The notes: generated from the letters alone by a model not told the origin. 64,000 bases of DNA from Bactrocera neohumeralis (GCF_024586455.1 NW_026089624.1:4803341-4867340), one strand, 5' to 3'. Counted from the first letter of the stretch, positions 21,156-33,385 are shown. A program made the numbers and translations.

Positions 21156-23036
21156 CTGCTGGGCGACTTTAACGCCAGAATGGACAAAAAGGTATATTTG
21201 GCAAAACGATCAGTAAATTCACTCTTCGTGATAAAACATCCCCAAAAGAGATGAGGCTGATCGAATTCGTCCGGACCAGAAATACGGCTATCTGCAAGAC
21301 TGGGCAGTGTCCGGATCGAAAAGCCATTTACCTGATCGATCATGTGTGATACGTCTTGAGTATTTGAGACGTGCGTACGCTCCGAGGTGGTAACATTGAC
21401 TCGACCACTTTCTTGTAGCAGCCACGATACGCACCCGCCTCTGCGTGGCAAAAACGGAAGTCAACAGCCACAAGGAAGGTTCGACGTCGAGAAGTTGCAA
21501 TCACAACAAACAGCCGAATGATTTTCTACACAACTTGCACTCCTGTTCTTTGAGAGCATTCATCAATACCTAGGTATAACGGAACTGTTGGACAGCATTT
21601 CAAGCTCCTTACGTACGAAACCATTGGTTTTCGGAAAAGGCAAAAGAACAGCCGATACAACGGGGAGTGCCGTGTCGCAGCGGAGAGAAAAAATACTGCC
21701 TACCTCGCAACATTACGATCGACCACAACACGTGCGGGATGGGATAGATACCGACAGTTGAAGAAGGAAGCGACACGCATTTGCAGACAGAAAAAGAAAG
21801 AGGCCCAAATGCGTGAGTACGAAGAGCTTGATAAGCTGACCGACACGGATAATGCTCGAAAATTCTACGAAAAAATGCGGCGACTAACAGAAGGTTTCAA
21901 GACCGGAGCATACCTTTGTAGAACCCCAAGAGGTGATCTAGCAATCGATGCCCAGAGCATACTAAAATTATGGAGGGAACACTTTTCCAGCCTGCTGAAT
22001 GGCAATGAAAGCATAACGCCAGGAGAAGGCGAACCCGATTTCCCAATCGATGACGATGGAGCAGAAGTTGCATTGCCCGACCAGGAAAAAGTTCGAATTG
22101 CAATTATCCATCTGAAGGACAACAAAGAGGAGGGGCCGATGAATAGCCGGCCAAGCTATTGAAACACGGCGGCGAAGAACTGATAAGGAGTATGCATCAG
22201 ACTCTTTGTAGAATATGGTCGGACGAAAGCATGTCCGACGATTGGAAATTAAGTGTGCTCTCTATCGAGTGTACTGTAGGAAATTCGCAGCCCACAGTTA
22301 ACAAACATATTGTACCTTACCAGCAGACTTAAGGTCTGGAAAATCAACAACTGATCAGATATTCATCATGCGCCACCTTTTCGTCGATTTCAAAGCTGCT
22401 CTTGACAAACACAAAAAAAGCTGCCTTTATGCCGTCATATCTGAATTTGGTTTTCCCGTAAAACTAATACGGCTATGTTAATTGACGTTGAGCAACACCA
22501 AAAGCTCTATCAGGATCGGGTAGGACTTCTCCGCGTCGTTCGATACCAAATGGGGTTTCAGACAAGGCGACTCCCTGTCGCGTTACTTCTTTAATCTACT
22601 GCTGGAGGAAAGAATACAAGGCCTTGAGCTAAATAGAGAAGGCACAATCTTTTGTAAGAGTGTACAGCTGATGGTGCATGCCGAAGATATTGATATCTCA
22701 ACAACCGCAAAGTTTGTTCTGCTTTTTCCAGACTGGAAAAGGATGTGAAGTTAATGGATTTGGCAAGATGAAATTTCTCCTATAATCACACAGACAGCCG
22801 TCGCAGTCGCTACTTGCCTCCCACGTCACTGTTGACAATCATAACTACAAACTTGTTTATAATTTCTTCTATCCAGTATTTACACCAACAAGAATGTAAA
22901 CGTCGAAAGCCAACGCAGAATAACTCTTGCCAACTTGAGCTGCTTCCGGCTGAATAGGTAACTGAGAAGTAAAGTCATCTCTCGACCGAAGACCAAACTC
23001 TACAAGTCGCTTATCATCCTCGTACTGCTATATATG
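21010..23036 (+). pseudogene. RTE-like LINE relic (endonuclease to RT), unit 1
   Basis: Plus-strand decayed non-LTR retrotransposon of the family best preserved at 59163-61559. Endonuclease remnants at 21060-21480 (GDFNARMDKKV in a shifted frame, and LIDHV). An open piece 21758-22162 contains the basic linker RRICRQKKKEAQMREYEE and SSLLNGNES. RT palm remnants lie at 22370-22690 (LFVDFKAAL and GFRQGDSLS, the YADD box changed). Truncated at 23036 within the VLLYG region. More diverged than the copies at 34.7, 49.3 and 59.2 kb. Confidence 0.8.
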
Positions 23037-23104
23037 TGGGTGGCTTCTTGCTTATTTTATTACAGGTTTGCTAACTAGTTGATTTTATTTTAATTATACA
23101 AATT

Positions 23105-23520
23105 GATTTTTATTTTAATTTTAGAAGTTGGTTTGCTACTAACTCATTTTCTTCATACGTTTGTTCGGCTTTTTTTTGTTGCATTAAATTTCGATTTTCT
23201 TCCTGTATTATTTTGATATTTTTCCCAGCCATTTTTCTAAACTACTCACGTTCTGTTTCTAGCTCTTTTATTACTTCATTTTCAATGTACTCGCTCAAGT
23301 CTAGGTGATTTTCTACACACATGTCAAGCCCTGTTAACAGCTCAAATGGGGACGCCTTTGTGCAACGATTTGGATAATTTTTTAAACTGTTTTTCCGTTT
23401 CCTCTCGGCACACTCGTCGATATAAAGAGATGCTGTATTTCCTGCTCACTATAATAGTCTTTAACGGCTTGAGAGGTACGTAGGTTGCTATATATATTTC
23501 TGGCCTAATAATGTAAATAG
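23105..23520 (-). pseudogene. Ty3/gypsy integrase C-terminal fragment, unit 1
   Basis: Minus strand shows the end of an integrase catalytic core (HLFISTSVPRGNGK, resembling the T-G-V-P-R-G-N-G-Q-V-E-R motif) and then CTKASPFELLTGLDM and ENHLDLSEYIENEVIKELE. It is a different gypsy lineage from that at 6.4-18.4 kb, judged by these motifs. Frameshifted and partial. Confidence 0.6.
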
Positions 23521-23554
23521 GCATATTTATCAACGAAAATGTTTTTTTGTGTTT

Positions 23555-24560
23555 TTTTTTTTTTTTAATTTTTTGTCGATTGCTGTTTTGTTTCGGGCTC
23601 ATACGCATAGATCCGTGATTATGTGACGATCTTATAAACGTCTTTTGAAGCACCGCGATCGTATTTTTTCAGCATTTCTTTACACCAATCCACACGAGCC
23701 TTTTTTTGAGCGATTGTCAAATTGTTCGGGATCCAACGAGAACAAACCTTTTTTACGGCCAGGTGTTCATGCAATATTGAATGTATGCTGGTGGGAGAAA
23801 TGCATAGGCATGCCTTTTTTTTAAGTAGGAGGAAGCATCGAAAGCCGAAGTGCGGGACTTTAACCCGCTCAACCTAACCTACTCCCAGCTCAAGACTCTC
23901 CCACGGAACCACCAGATAAGGTATTACTTCATGGGAGTGACAAGACATTTTACGTCTCCTCTATAGCACGGACGGACTGGCGCCTACTCCGCTGTACTTG
24001 TCTTAATATTGTAGTGATGGAAGCTGCCGCTTCGCGAACAGCTTTCCACTTCCCAGAGGACTGACACATAAGTGCAATCAAACTTTCCACCATTAAACTA
24101 CCTATTGCTGTTTCTAACTTTTCCCTTATTTTTTGAAACCGAGGACAATAAAAAAATATGTGTTCAGAGTCTTCTATTGACTCCGTACACATCGAACAAT
24201 ACGGACTGACGTCATTTTGAAATTTATATAGGTAGCTTCTAAGGCACCCATGTCCACTTAAATTTTGGGTAGGCATGCTTCTATCTGAAGGTATGTTACA
24301 TGACGGTCTTGCATTATCAGTTTACGTACGGCATCGATGTTTTCTGGCACAACGGCTGTTTTTGGACGACCTTCACGGAATTCGTCTTTGAGCGAGCGTC
24401 GGCCACGATTGAATTCGTTGTACCAGTTTTTCACAGTGCTATAGGATGGTGCTTCATAGCCATACAAAGATTTTAGTTCATCGATGCACTCTTGTCGTGA
24501 TAATCCACGTCGAAAGTTGTGAATAATAATCGCACGAAAATGTTCACGAGTTAATTCCAT
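23555..24560 (-). pseudogene. Mariner transposase relic interrupted by a LINE fragment, unit 1
   Basis: The N-terminal HTH half is at 24279-24560 (MELTREHFRAIIIHNFRRGL .. STVKNWYNEFNRGRRSLKDE). After a 457-bp insertion it resumes at 23555-23805 (PTSIHSILHEHLAVKKVCSRWIP .. DVYKIVT), ending close to the first catalytic Asp region (SWIYAYEP-like, shifted). The catalytic C-terminal half is missing. A different mariner lineage from the one at 18.8 kb. Confidence 0.8.
23814..24270 (-). mobile_element. 3' fragment of an I/R1-type LINE with 8-bp target duplication, unit 1
   Basis: Flanked by AGGCATGC on both sides (23806-23813, 24271-24278), with an A-rich tail on the minus strand at the 23814 side. 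The 108-codon frame 23950-24276 holds the C-terminal LINE zinc-knuckle motif (LSGHGCLRSYLYKF, CSMCTESIEDSEHIFFYCPRF: C-x2-C, H, C). It is a severely 5'-truncated insertion in the mariner; the open frame runs into mariner sequence at its start. Confidence 0.85.
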
Positions 24561-24649
24561 TTTTTGGCCGAGATGAATTTTTTAATTCCCTGTAAATAAA
24601 ACAATTCACGATTAAATGACGAAACGTTTTGAGTGATGCTATGCTGAAA

Positions 24650-25865
24650 AATGTCAAACTTTCCAATGGAAATGTCAGATTGCACCTGGCAAACACTTAG
24701 TGTTGCCCTAGGCCAGAATATATATAGCAGCTCTCGTATCGATCAAGATGGTAATAACTGTGCCTGTATCCTTGCAGTGGCGTTACAGACACGGCAGATC
24801 GTTCATTCGCCTAAAAAGTACTCCTTGTTTCATACTTTTCATTTTCGAATTCTTGTGCAAGCGATTGTATTTCATCGCCGCGGTTTATAATTTCTAATTT
24901 GTGTTGATTTCGTTCTCTTTTTTGAGAATCTCCGCAAAATGGATAATTTCGAGGAAGTCCTTACATGGCAGTCATAGCCGTTTTGTTGTGGTAAGGAATG
25001 ATTTCTGTTATAATTTGCGGATCTCGTGTATTGCTTTAATGGATCTTCGTCCAATGGTGCTGTTGACTGGGTGCAGTTTGATTGCATAGCTCCAGTACGT
25101 TAGGTTTTCTTTTTGTGGTTACTCATGATATCTTCTGCTAGTGGTTTGATACTGTGGTATATTATACTGTCTTTGCTGATTGTATTGCGGAAAATCGAAT
25201 TATGATTAATTTATAATTCTTCACATTACCGTGGTAAATCGTACTTGCGGCAGCTTAACAGATTGTTGCTTTAGAGGGTGCCGCTGGTATATTTGCTGTT
25301 CAGATCTAGAATAAACGTCTTTACAGCTTCCAGGTTCGCATGTTATATCGAAGCTGAGGGATTTCCTGAGCTATCCATTTCAAATTTAGTCAGTGTAAGA
25401 TGAAGTGACTTGGTGACTTCTCAATGGAACTCTTCCACCGTCTTTTATACTTTTCATATCTGACCAACACATGCGAAGGTCTCTGGTCCCCATAATTATA
25501 ATTATGTTTTTAATCAAATAGAAGTTTAATTTGGTGTTGTGGTTTATTAAAATATCAGCCGCCTCGCCTTGAATTTTCGAATGTACAATCGAAAGTGACG
25601 TGAAAAACATGGGAATAGTAGCGTAATACTTCATGTTCTCCATGTGAGCCCATGCACGTTTCACCACGACTTATAATGGTTCTTGTCACCTGTGAAGATT
25701 GGTAATGTTTTCAATACTTCTAAATTAATTTGTGACGAATCGGTGATATTTGGTGTACAGTCCTGGTATTGGTTGCTGACTGTGACTTTAGGTGTTGCGT
25801 AGGTTTCCAAGGAATTAATTCTCTGTTTGATCTCAGTGAGCTATCCTTTTTCTCAATGGATGGTG
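24650..25865 (-). pseudogene. Ty3/gypsy gag relic, unit 1
   Basis: Minus-strand homologue of the gag at 16797-18275. VKRAWAHMENMKYYATIPMF followed by SIVHSKIQGEAADILINHNT (25386-25667) matches its capsid-like region. The sequence at 24700-24810 matches the protease side (reverse of TGCAGTGGCGTTACAGACACGG). Many frame breaks. The N-terminal end was cut by the duplication breakpoint at 25865. Confidence 0.75.
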
Positions 25866-26092
25866 ACCTGTTGCTGTTGTTGAACTATAACTTTTTCGCA
25901 ACTTTCCCGAATTTAATTATTGGTTAAATGAAGCTTAAAATCTAACCTTTTCAACACTATAAGGTATGACATATTGCGATTGGTAGCACTGGAGATATGC
26001 GACTTGAACGGCATCTATTGGAAAAATAAGAAAAGACTTTTTCGACTATCCAGTATACAAAAAGCATGCCACTTTTCGTTGTAATTTTATAA

Positions 26093-26627
26093 CTTAAGAT
26101 AGGATCATCTATCCAAATCTTTAGGGTTTATTCGAACTATTTAATAGATGGTTTACGTGAAGTTTGCTCACAATCGGTTGAGTGGTTCTTTATTTATCAC
26201 ATTTTTGTAACAAAATTCAATAATGAACGTCTAGCCACAATCCTCATCTGTGCGAAGTTCTTCAACATGTCGTTGATTTGCACCCTCGCCCAGATGAAAG
26301 AGAAGGACGATGTGACCAATGATGCCTTCTATGAGAGCTTTGTGCGCACAAATGAGAGCTTAAGATAGGATCATCTATCCAAATCTTTAGGGTTTATTCG
26401 AACTATTTAATAGATGGTTTACGTGAAGTTTTCTCACAATCGGTTGAGTGGTTCTTTATTTATCACATTTTTCTAACAAATTAATTCAATAATGAACGTC
26501 TAGCCACAATCCTCATCTGTGCGAAGTTCTTCACCATGTCGTTGATTTGCACTCTCGCCCAGATGAAAGAGAAGGACGATGTGACCAATGATGCCTTCTA
26601 TGAGAGCTTCGTGCGCACAAATGAGAG
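26093..26627 (+). repeat. 266-bp direct tandem repeat inside unit 2
   Basis: Counterpart of 20621-21155, with units starting at 26093 and 26359. Confidence 0.88.
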
Positions 26628-28508
26628 CTGCTGGGCGACTTTAACGCCAGAATGGACAAAAAGGTATATTTGGCAAAACGATCAGTAAATTCACTCTTCG
26701 TGATAAAACATCCCCAAAAGAGATGAGGCTGATCGAATTCGTCCGGACCCGAAATACGGCTATCTGCAAGACTGGGCAGTGTCCGGATCGAAAAGCCATT
26801 TACCTGATCGATCATGTGTGATACGTCTTGAGTATTTGAGACGTGCGTACGCTCCGAGGTGGTAACATTGACTCGACCACTTTCTTGTAGCAGCCACGAT
26901 ACGCACCCGCCTCTGCGTGGCAAAAAACGGAAGTCAACAGCCACAAGGAAGGTTCGACGTCGAGAAGTTGCAATCACAACAAACAGCCGAATGATTTTCT
27001 ACACAACTTGCACTCCTGTTCTTTGAGAGCATTCATCAATACCTAGGTATAACGGAACTGTTGGACAGCATTTCAAGCTCCTTACGTACGAAACCATTGG
27101 TTTTCGGAAAAGGCAAAAGAACAGCCGATACAACGGGGAGTGCCGTGTCGCAGCGGAGAGAAAAAATACTGCCTACCTCGCAACATTACGATCGACCACA
27201 ACACGTGCGGGATGGGATAGATACCGACAGTTGAAGAAGGAAGCGACACGCATTTGCAGACAGAAAAAGAAAGAGGCCCAAATGCGTGAGTACGAAGAGC
27301 TTGATAAGCTGACCGACAGGGATAATGCTCGAAAATTCTACGAAAAAATGCGGCGACTAACAGAAGGTTTCAAGACCGGAGCATACCTTTGTAGAACCCC
27401 AAGAGGTGATCTAGCAATCGATGCCCAGAGCATACTAAAATTATGGAGGGAACACTTTTCCAGCCTGCTGAATGGCAATGAAAGCATAACGCCAGGAGAA
27501 GGCGAACCCGATTCCCCAATCGATGACGATGGAGCAGAAGTTGCATTGCCCGACCAGGAAAAAGTTCGAATTGCAATTATCCATCTGAAGGACAACAAAG
27601 AGGAGGGGCCGATGAATAGCCGGCCAAGCTATTGAAACACGGCGGCGAAGAACTGATAAGGAGTATGCATCAGATTCTTTGTAGAATATGGTCGGACGAA
27701 AGCATGTCCGACGATTGGAAATTAAGTGTGCTCTCTATCGAGTGTACTGTAGGAAATTCGCAGCCCACAGTTAACAAACATATTGGACCTTACCAACAGA
27801 CTTAAGGTCTGGAAAATCAACAACTGATCAGATATTCATCATGCGCCACCTTTTCGTCGATTTTAAAGCTGCTCTTGACAAACACAAAAAAAGCTCCCTT
27901 TATGCCGTCATATCTGAATTTGGTTTTCCCGTAAAACTAATACGGCTATGTTAATTGACGTTGAGCAACACCAAAAGCTCTATCAGGATCGGGTAGGACT
28001 TCTCCGCGTCGTTCGATACCAAATGGGGTTTCAGACAAGGCGACTCCCTGTCGCGTTACTTCTTTAATCTACTGCTGGAGGAAAGAATACAAGGCCTTGA
28101 GCTAAATAGAGAAGGCACAATCTTTTGTAAGAGTGTACAGCTGATGGTGCATGCCGAAGATATTGATATCTCAACAACCGCAAAGTTTGTTCTGCTTTTT
28201 CCAGACTGGAAAAGGATGTGAAGTTAATGGATTTGGCAAGATGAAATTTCTCCTATAATCACACAGACAGCCGTCGCAGTCGCTGCCTCCCCACGTCACT
28301 GTTGACAATCATAACTACAAACTTGTTTATAATTTCTTCTATCCAGTATTTACACCAACAAGAATGTAAACGTCGAAAGCCAACGCAGAATAACTCTTGC
28401 CAACTTGAGCTGCTTCCGGCTGAATAGGTAACTGAGAAGTAAAGTCATCTCTCGACCGAAGACCAAACTCTACAAGTCGCTTATCATCCTCGTACTGCTA
28501 TATATGTG
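26482..28508 (+). pseudogene. RTE-like LINE relic, unit 2
   Basis: Counterpart of 21010-23036. Open piece 27231-27635 differs from unit 1 by two residue changes (TDR for TDT, PDSP for PDFP), both toward the sequence of the less decayed copies elsewhere in the window. Same truncation point. Confidence 0.8.
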
Positions 28509-28574
28509 GGTGGCTTCTTGCTTATTTTATTACAGGTTTGCTAACTAGTTGATTTTATCTTAATTATACAAATT

Positions 28575-28990
28575 GATTTTTATTTTAATTTTAGAAGTTG
28601 GTTTGCTACTAACTCATTTTCTTCATACGTTTGTTCGGCTTTTTTTGTTGCATTAAAATTTTTTCGATTTTCTTCCTGTATTATTTTGATATTTTTCCCA
28701 GCCATTTTTCTAAACTACTCACGTTCTGTTTCTAGCTCTTTTATTACTTCATTTTCAATGTACTCGCTCAAGTCTAGGTGATTTTCTACACACATGTCAA
28801 GCCCTGTTAACAGCTCAAATGGGGACGCCTTTGTGCAACGATTTGGATAATTTTTTAAACTGTTTTTCCGTTTCCTCTCGGCACACTCGTCGATATAAAG
28901 AGATGCTGTATTTCCTGCTCACTATAATAGTCTTTAACGGCTTGAGAGGTACGTAGGTTGCTATATATATTTCTGGCCTAATAATGTAAA
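28575..28990 (-). pseudogene. Ty3/gypsy integrase fragment, unit 2
   Basis: Counterpart of 23105-23520 with the same SPFELLTGLDM block and the same frame breaks. Confidence 0.6.
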
Positions 28991-29024
28991 TAGGCATATT
29001 TATCAACGAAAATGTTTTTTTGTG

Positions 29025-30035
29025 TTTTTTTTTTTTATTTTAATTTTTTGTCGATTGCTGTTTTGTTTCGGGCTCATACGCATAGATCCGTGATTATGTG
29101 ACGATCTTATAAACGTCTTTTGAAGCACCGCGATCGTATTTTTTCAGCATTTCTTTACACCAATCCACACGAGCCTTTTTTGAGCGATTGTCAAATTGTT
29201 CGGGATCCAACGAGAACAAACCTTTTTTACGGCCAGGTGTTCATGCAATATTGAATGTATGCTGGTGGGAGAAATGCATAGGCATGCCTTTTTTTTTAAG
29301 TAGGAGGAAGCATCGAAAGCCGAAGTGCGGGACTTTAACCCGCTCAACCTAACCTACTCCCAGCTCAAGACTCTCCCACGGAACCACCAGATAAGGTATT
29401 ACTTCATGGGAGTGACAAGACATTTTACGTCTCCTCTATAGCACGGACGGACTGGCGCCTACTCCGCTGTACTTGTCTTAATATTGTAGTGATGGAAGCT
29501 GCCGCTTCGCGAACAGCTTTCCACTTCCCAGAGGACTGACACATAAGTGCAATCAAACTTTCCACCATTAAACTACCTATTGCTGTTTCTAACTTTTCCC
29601 TTATTTTTTGAAACCGAGGACAATAGAAAAATATGTGTTCAGAGTCTTCTATTGACTCCGTACACATCGAACAATACGGACTGACGTCATTTTGAAATTT
29701 ATATAGGTAGCTTCTAAGGCACCCATGTCCACTTAAATTTTGGGTAGGCATGCTTCTATCTGAAGGTATGTTACATGACGGTCTTGCATTATCAGTTTAC
29801 GTACGGCATCGATGTTTTCTGGCACAACGGCTGTTTTTGGACGACCTTCACGGAATTCGTCTTTGAGCGAGCGTCGGCCACGATTGAATTCGTTGTACCA
29901 GTTTTTCACAGTGCTATAGGATGGTGCTTCATAGCCATACAAAGATTTTAGTTCATCGATGCACTCTTGTCGTGATAATCCACGTCGAAAGTTGTGAATA
30001 ATAATCGCACGAAAATGTTCACGAGTTAATTCCAT
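29025..30035 (-). pseudogene. Mariner transposase relic, unit 2
   Basis: Counterpart of 23555-24560: HTH half at 29754-30035 and continuation at 29030-29279, split by the same nested LINE fragment. Confidence 0.8.
29288..29745 (-). mobile_element. Nested I/R1-type LINE fragment, unit 2
   Basis: Counterpart of 23814-24270, with AGGCATGC at 29280-29287 and 29746-29753. Carries the same CSMCTESIEDSEHIFFYC motif. Confidence 0.85.
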
Positions 30036-30124
30036 TTTTTGGCCGAGATGAATTTTTTAATTCCCTGTAAATAAAACAATTCACGATTAAATGACGAAAC
30101 GTTTTGAGTGATGCTATGCTGAAA

Positions 30125-31206
30125 AAATGTCAAACTTTCCAATGGAAATGTCAGATTGCACCTGGCAAACACTTAGTGTTGCCCTAGGCCAGAATATATA
30201 TAGCAGCTCTCGTATCGATCAAGATGGTAATAACTGTGCCTGTATCCTTGCAGTGGCGTTACAGACACGGCAGATCGTTCATTCGCCTAAAAAGTACTCC
30301 TTGTTTCATACTTTTTCATTTCTCTTTTTTGAGAATCTCCGCAAAATGGATAATTTCGAGGAAGTCCTTACATGGCAGTCATAGCCGTTTTGTTGTGGTA
30401 AGGAATGATTTCTGTTATAATTTGCGGATCTCGTGTATTGCTTTAATGGATCTTCGTCCAATGGTGCTGTTGACTGGGTGCAGTTTGATTGCATAGCTCC
30501 AGTACGTTAGGTTTTCTTTTTGTGGTTACTCATGATATCTTCTGCTAGTGGTTTGATACTGTGGTATATTATACTGTCTTTGCTGATTGTATTGCGGAAA
30601 GTCGAATTATGATTAATTTATAATTCTTCACATTACCGTGGTATATCGTACTTGCGGCAGCTTAACAGATTGTTGCTTTAGAGGGTGCCGCTGGTATATT
30701 TGCTGTTCAGATCTAGAATAAACGTCTTTACAGCTTCCAGGTTCGCATGTTGGTGACTTCTCAATGGAACTCTTCCACCAACCTTTATACTTTTCATATC
30801 TGACCAACACATGCGAAGGTCTCTGGTGCCCATAATTATAATTATGTTTTTAATCGAATAGAAGTTTAATTTGGTGTTGTGGTTTATTAAAATATCAGCC
30901 GCCTCTCCTTGAATTTTCGAATGTACAATCGAAAGTGACGTGAAAAACATGGGAATAGTAGCGTAATACTTCATGTTCTCCATGTGAGCCCATGCACGTT
31001 TCACCACGACTTATAATGGTTCTTGTCACCTGTGAAGATTGGTAATGTTTTCAATACTTCTAAACTGATTTGTGACGAATCGGTGATATTTGGTGTACAG
31101 TCCTGGTATTGGTTGCTGACTGTGACTTTAGGTGTTGCGTAGGTTTCCAAGGAATTAATTCTCTGTTTGATCTCAGTGAGCTATCCTTTTTCTCAATGGA
31201 TGGTGA
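30125..31206 (-). pseudogene. Ty3/gypsy gag relic, unit 2
   Basis: Counterpart of 24650-25865, with two internal deletions. Sequence past 31206 (GGGCTCAAAGATCGG .. CCCAGTTATG) vaguely resembles the primer-site/LTR edge of the provirus at 18364-18390, so the original gag relic probably continued outward here. Confidence 0.72.
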
Positions 31207-31498
31207 GGGCTCAAAGATCGGCTTTAGATCCCAGTTATGCTTTACATTAGTCAAAATTAGTAAAATAATATACATATATTTATTTACTATGCTAAAGTGC
31301 GCGTTCTTTAATCGTATTCCTTCGCCCAACTTGTTACATAGATCTTATAGGTATAATAACTAGAGTGTTTACTTGTTATTAGTTGATATGTTACATTGTT
31401 TACATATAACATATTGTTTGTTATATGCATACATTGCATTTGTTCTAAGATAAGATTGTTTATTTGTTGTTTAGTAGATAACTAATTTGGTTGTTATT
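31207..31498. other. Possible decayed LTR, no gene
   Basis: AT-rich DNA after the gag relic; position and a few shared words suggest a diverged gypsy leader/LTR. No frame of interest. Confidence 0.3.
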
Positions 31499-31931
31499 AT
31501 GGGTTTTCAGACCGAAGCCTGTTAATTTGGTAATTCGTTAGTTGATACTTCGTTAAAAGGCTTAACTGTGAACATACTTTTTGTTCTATCTCTGTAGTAT
31601 GAGACATTTTATTTTGAAGCAGCTGATTCAATTTTATTAAAGAGTAAAAATGCCTCAACAAAGTGCAAAATAAAAATTATCAGTCATTTAATTGAAAATT
31701 ATGTGGAACAGATGAAATTTATTACTGGTAAGTACTTTAAATTGATGTACAGAGGAGCAGGAGAACAGCTGATGTGACATTACCGAGTAACGAAACAATT
31801 ATCAAGCTTGCCAGATGGATAGTTCGTTACTCGGTAGAACGATAGCCTGTTAATTTTACAAAAACAAAATACATGTAAAAAACTACCGACTAACGACTAA
31901 CGAATTAACAAGGCTGGTCTGAATACCCATA
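31499..31931. mobile_element. ~430-bp MITE with GGGTNTTCAGACC termini
   Basis: Inverted ends GGGTTTTCAGACCGAAGCCT .. and the complement of GGGTATTCAGACCAGCCTTG, both running into GTTAATT..TTCGTTAG. Internal DNA is non-coding. The superfamily is not determined. Confidence 0.7.
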
Positions 31932-31944
31932 TTGTGTTATCATG

Positions 31945-32362
31945 GGGTACGTATATAGAACTAGAGGCATGGCCAGTTCATCGCTTTTTTTCATTCACAA
32001 TAGCTAGGTTTTTTCCAAAAAAAAAAGTAGAGAGAAACCTCATTTCGACAGATGAAAATGTAAACAAACCAAAATTACAGATTTTTTGGATGAGTATTGA
32101 GATTAAATTAAGACAAATATGAACACTTGTTTTCAGTTTTTGTATTCTAGACCTCAAATAAATAAAATAAATATATTTGTATAGTATATTACTATTCCGT
32201 TTACAAATTTAAAATTTCAAACTAAATTGTATATCAGGTGATTGTTCTTGTCCGCATTGCCAACACAATTCATTTTTAAGCGAATATATGAAATAAGCTG
32301 AGTGCATTTTATTTGTCCATGATTTAGCCGTTAGCTTGTGACGGTCAAATAAAACACGGCTT
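31945..32362. mobile_element. Deletion derivative of the Harbinger element
   Basis: Left part matches 12963-13110 (CTAGAGGCATGGCCAGTT, TTTTTTTCATTCACAATAGC, GACAGATGAAAATGTAAACA). Right part matches 15490-15702 through the right TIR (GGTCAAATAAAACACGGC). Both genes are deleted. The left terminus is missing. Confidence 0.78.
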
Positions 32363-32417
32363 TTATTGAAGTAAAGAAAGAGCTACCCTTTATACCAATA
32401 AATACGAATCTCTAATA

Positions 32418-33385
32418 TCGGGTGATTTTTTAAGAGCTTGATAACTTTTTTAAAAAAAAAAACGCATAAAATTTGCAAAATCTCATCGGTTCTTTATTTG
32501 AAACGTTAGATTGGTTCATGGCATTTACTTTTTGAAGATAATTTCATTTAAATGTTGACCGCGGCTGCGTCTTAGGTGGTCCATTCGGAAAGTCCAATTT
32601 TGGGCAACTTTTTCGAGCATTTCGGCCGGAATAGCCCGAATTTCTTCGGAAATGTTGTCTTCCAAAGCTGGAATAGTTGCTGGCTTATTTCTGTAGACTT
32701 TAGACTTGACGTAGCCCCACAAAAAATAGTCTAAAGGCGTTAAATCGCATGATCTTGGTGGCCAACTTACGGGTCCATTTCTTGAGATGAATTGTTCTCC
32801 GAAGTTTTCCCTCAAAATGGCCATAGAATCGCGAGCTGTGTGGCATGTAGCGCCATCTTGTTGAAACCACATGTCATCCCAGTTCTTCCATTTTTGGCAA
32901 CAAAAAGTTTGTTAGCATCGAACGATAGCGATCGCCATTCACCGTAACGTTGCGTCCAACAGCATCTTTGAAAAAATACGGTCCAATGATTCCACCAGCG
33001 TACAAACCACACCAAACAGTGCATTTTTCGGGATGCATGGGCAGTTCTTGAACGGCTTCTGGTTGCTCTTCACCCCAAATGCGGCAATTTTGCTTATTTA
33101 CGTAGCCATTCAACCAGAAATGAGCCTCATCGCTGAACAAAATTTGTCGATAAAAAAGCGGATTTTCTGCCAACTTTTCTAGGGCCCATTCACTGAAAAT
33201 TTCTTGATTGGACTTTCCGAATGGACCACCTAAGACGCAGCCGCGGTCAACATTTAAATGAAATTATCTTCAAAAAGTAAATGTCATGAACCAATCTAAC
33301 GTTTCAAATAAAGAACCGATGAGATTTTGCAAATTTTATGCGTTTTTTTTAAAAAAAGTTATCAAGCTCTTAAAAAATCACCCGA
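32418..33385 (-). mobile_element. Second foldback DD41D mariner element
   Basis: 968 bp flanked by TA (32416-32417, 33386-33387), starting TCGGGTGATTTTT. Inverted terminal copies are shorter than in the first element: 32418-32599 pairs with 33208-33385. The junction ATTGGACTTTCCGAATGG joins the transposase middle to an inverted copy of the 3' end, a different breakpoint from the element at 828-1806. Confidence 0.87.
32522..33190 (-). pseudogene. DD41D mariner transposase, catalytic core present, N-terminus missing
   Basis: Longer than the copy at 0.9-1.5 kb. Minus-strand 32874-33173 carries the first catalytic Asp in QILFSDEAHFWLNGYVN, then KCTVWCGLYAGGIIGPYFF. A frameshift near 32875-32905 leads into FQQDGATCHTA (second Asp) and PLDYFLWGY (third Asp), 41 residues between the last two. 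It ends LNEIIFKK at 32525. The N-terminal DNA-binding domains are replaced by the inverted terminal copy. Confidence 0.85.

Larger units (their letters stand above)
20394..25865 (+). repeat. Unit 1 of a ~5.4-kb tandem segmental duplication
   Basis: The 5472-bp segment beginning ACCTGTTGCTGTTGTTGAAC is repeated head to tail immediately afterwards (25866-31206). Only scattered substitutions and small indels separate the copies, plus two longer gaps (about 70 bp at 24843-24913 and about 65 bp at 25347-25412 present only here). The contents in order are the 266-bp repeat, RTE-like LINE relic, gypsy integrase relic, mariner with nested LINE fragment, and gypsy gag relic. Confidence 0.92.
25866..31206 (+). 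repeat. Unit 2 of the ~5.4-kb tandem segmental duplication
   Basis: Head-to-tail copy of 20394-25865 with the same contents in the same order. It is about 130 bp shorter because of two deletions. The junction GGTGA/CCTGTTG shares at most one or two bases with either outer boundary, so it does not look like recombination between long flanking repeats. Confidence 0.92.
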
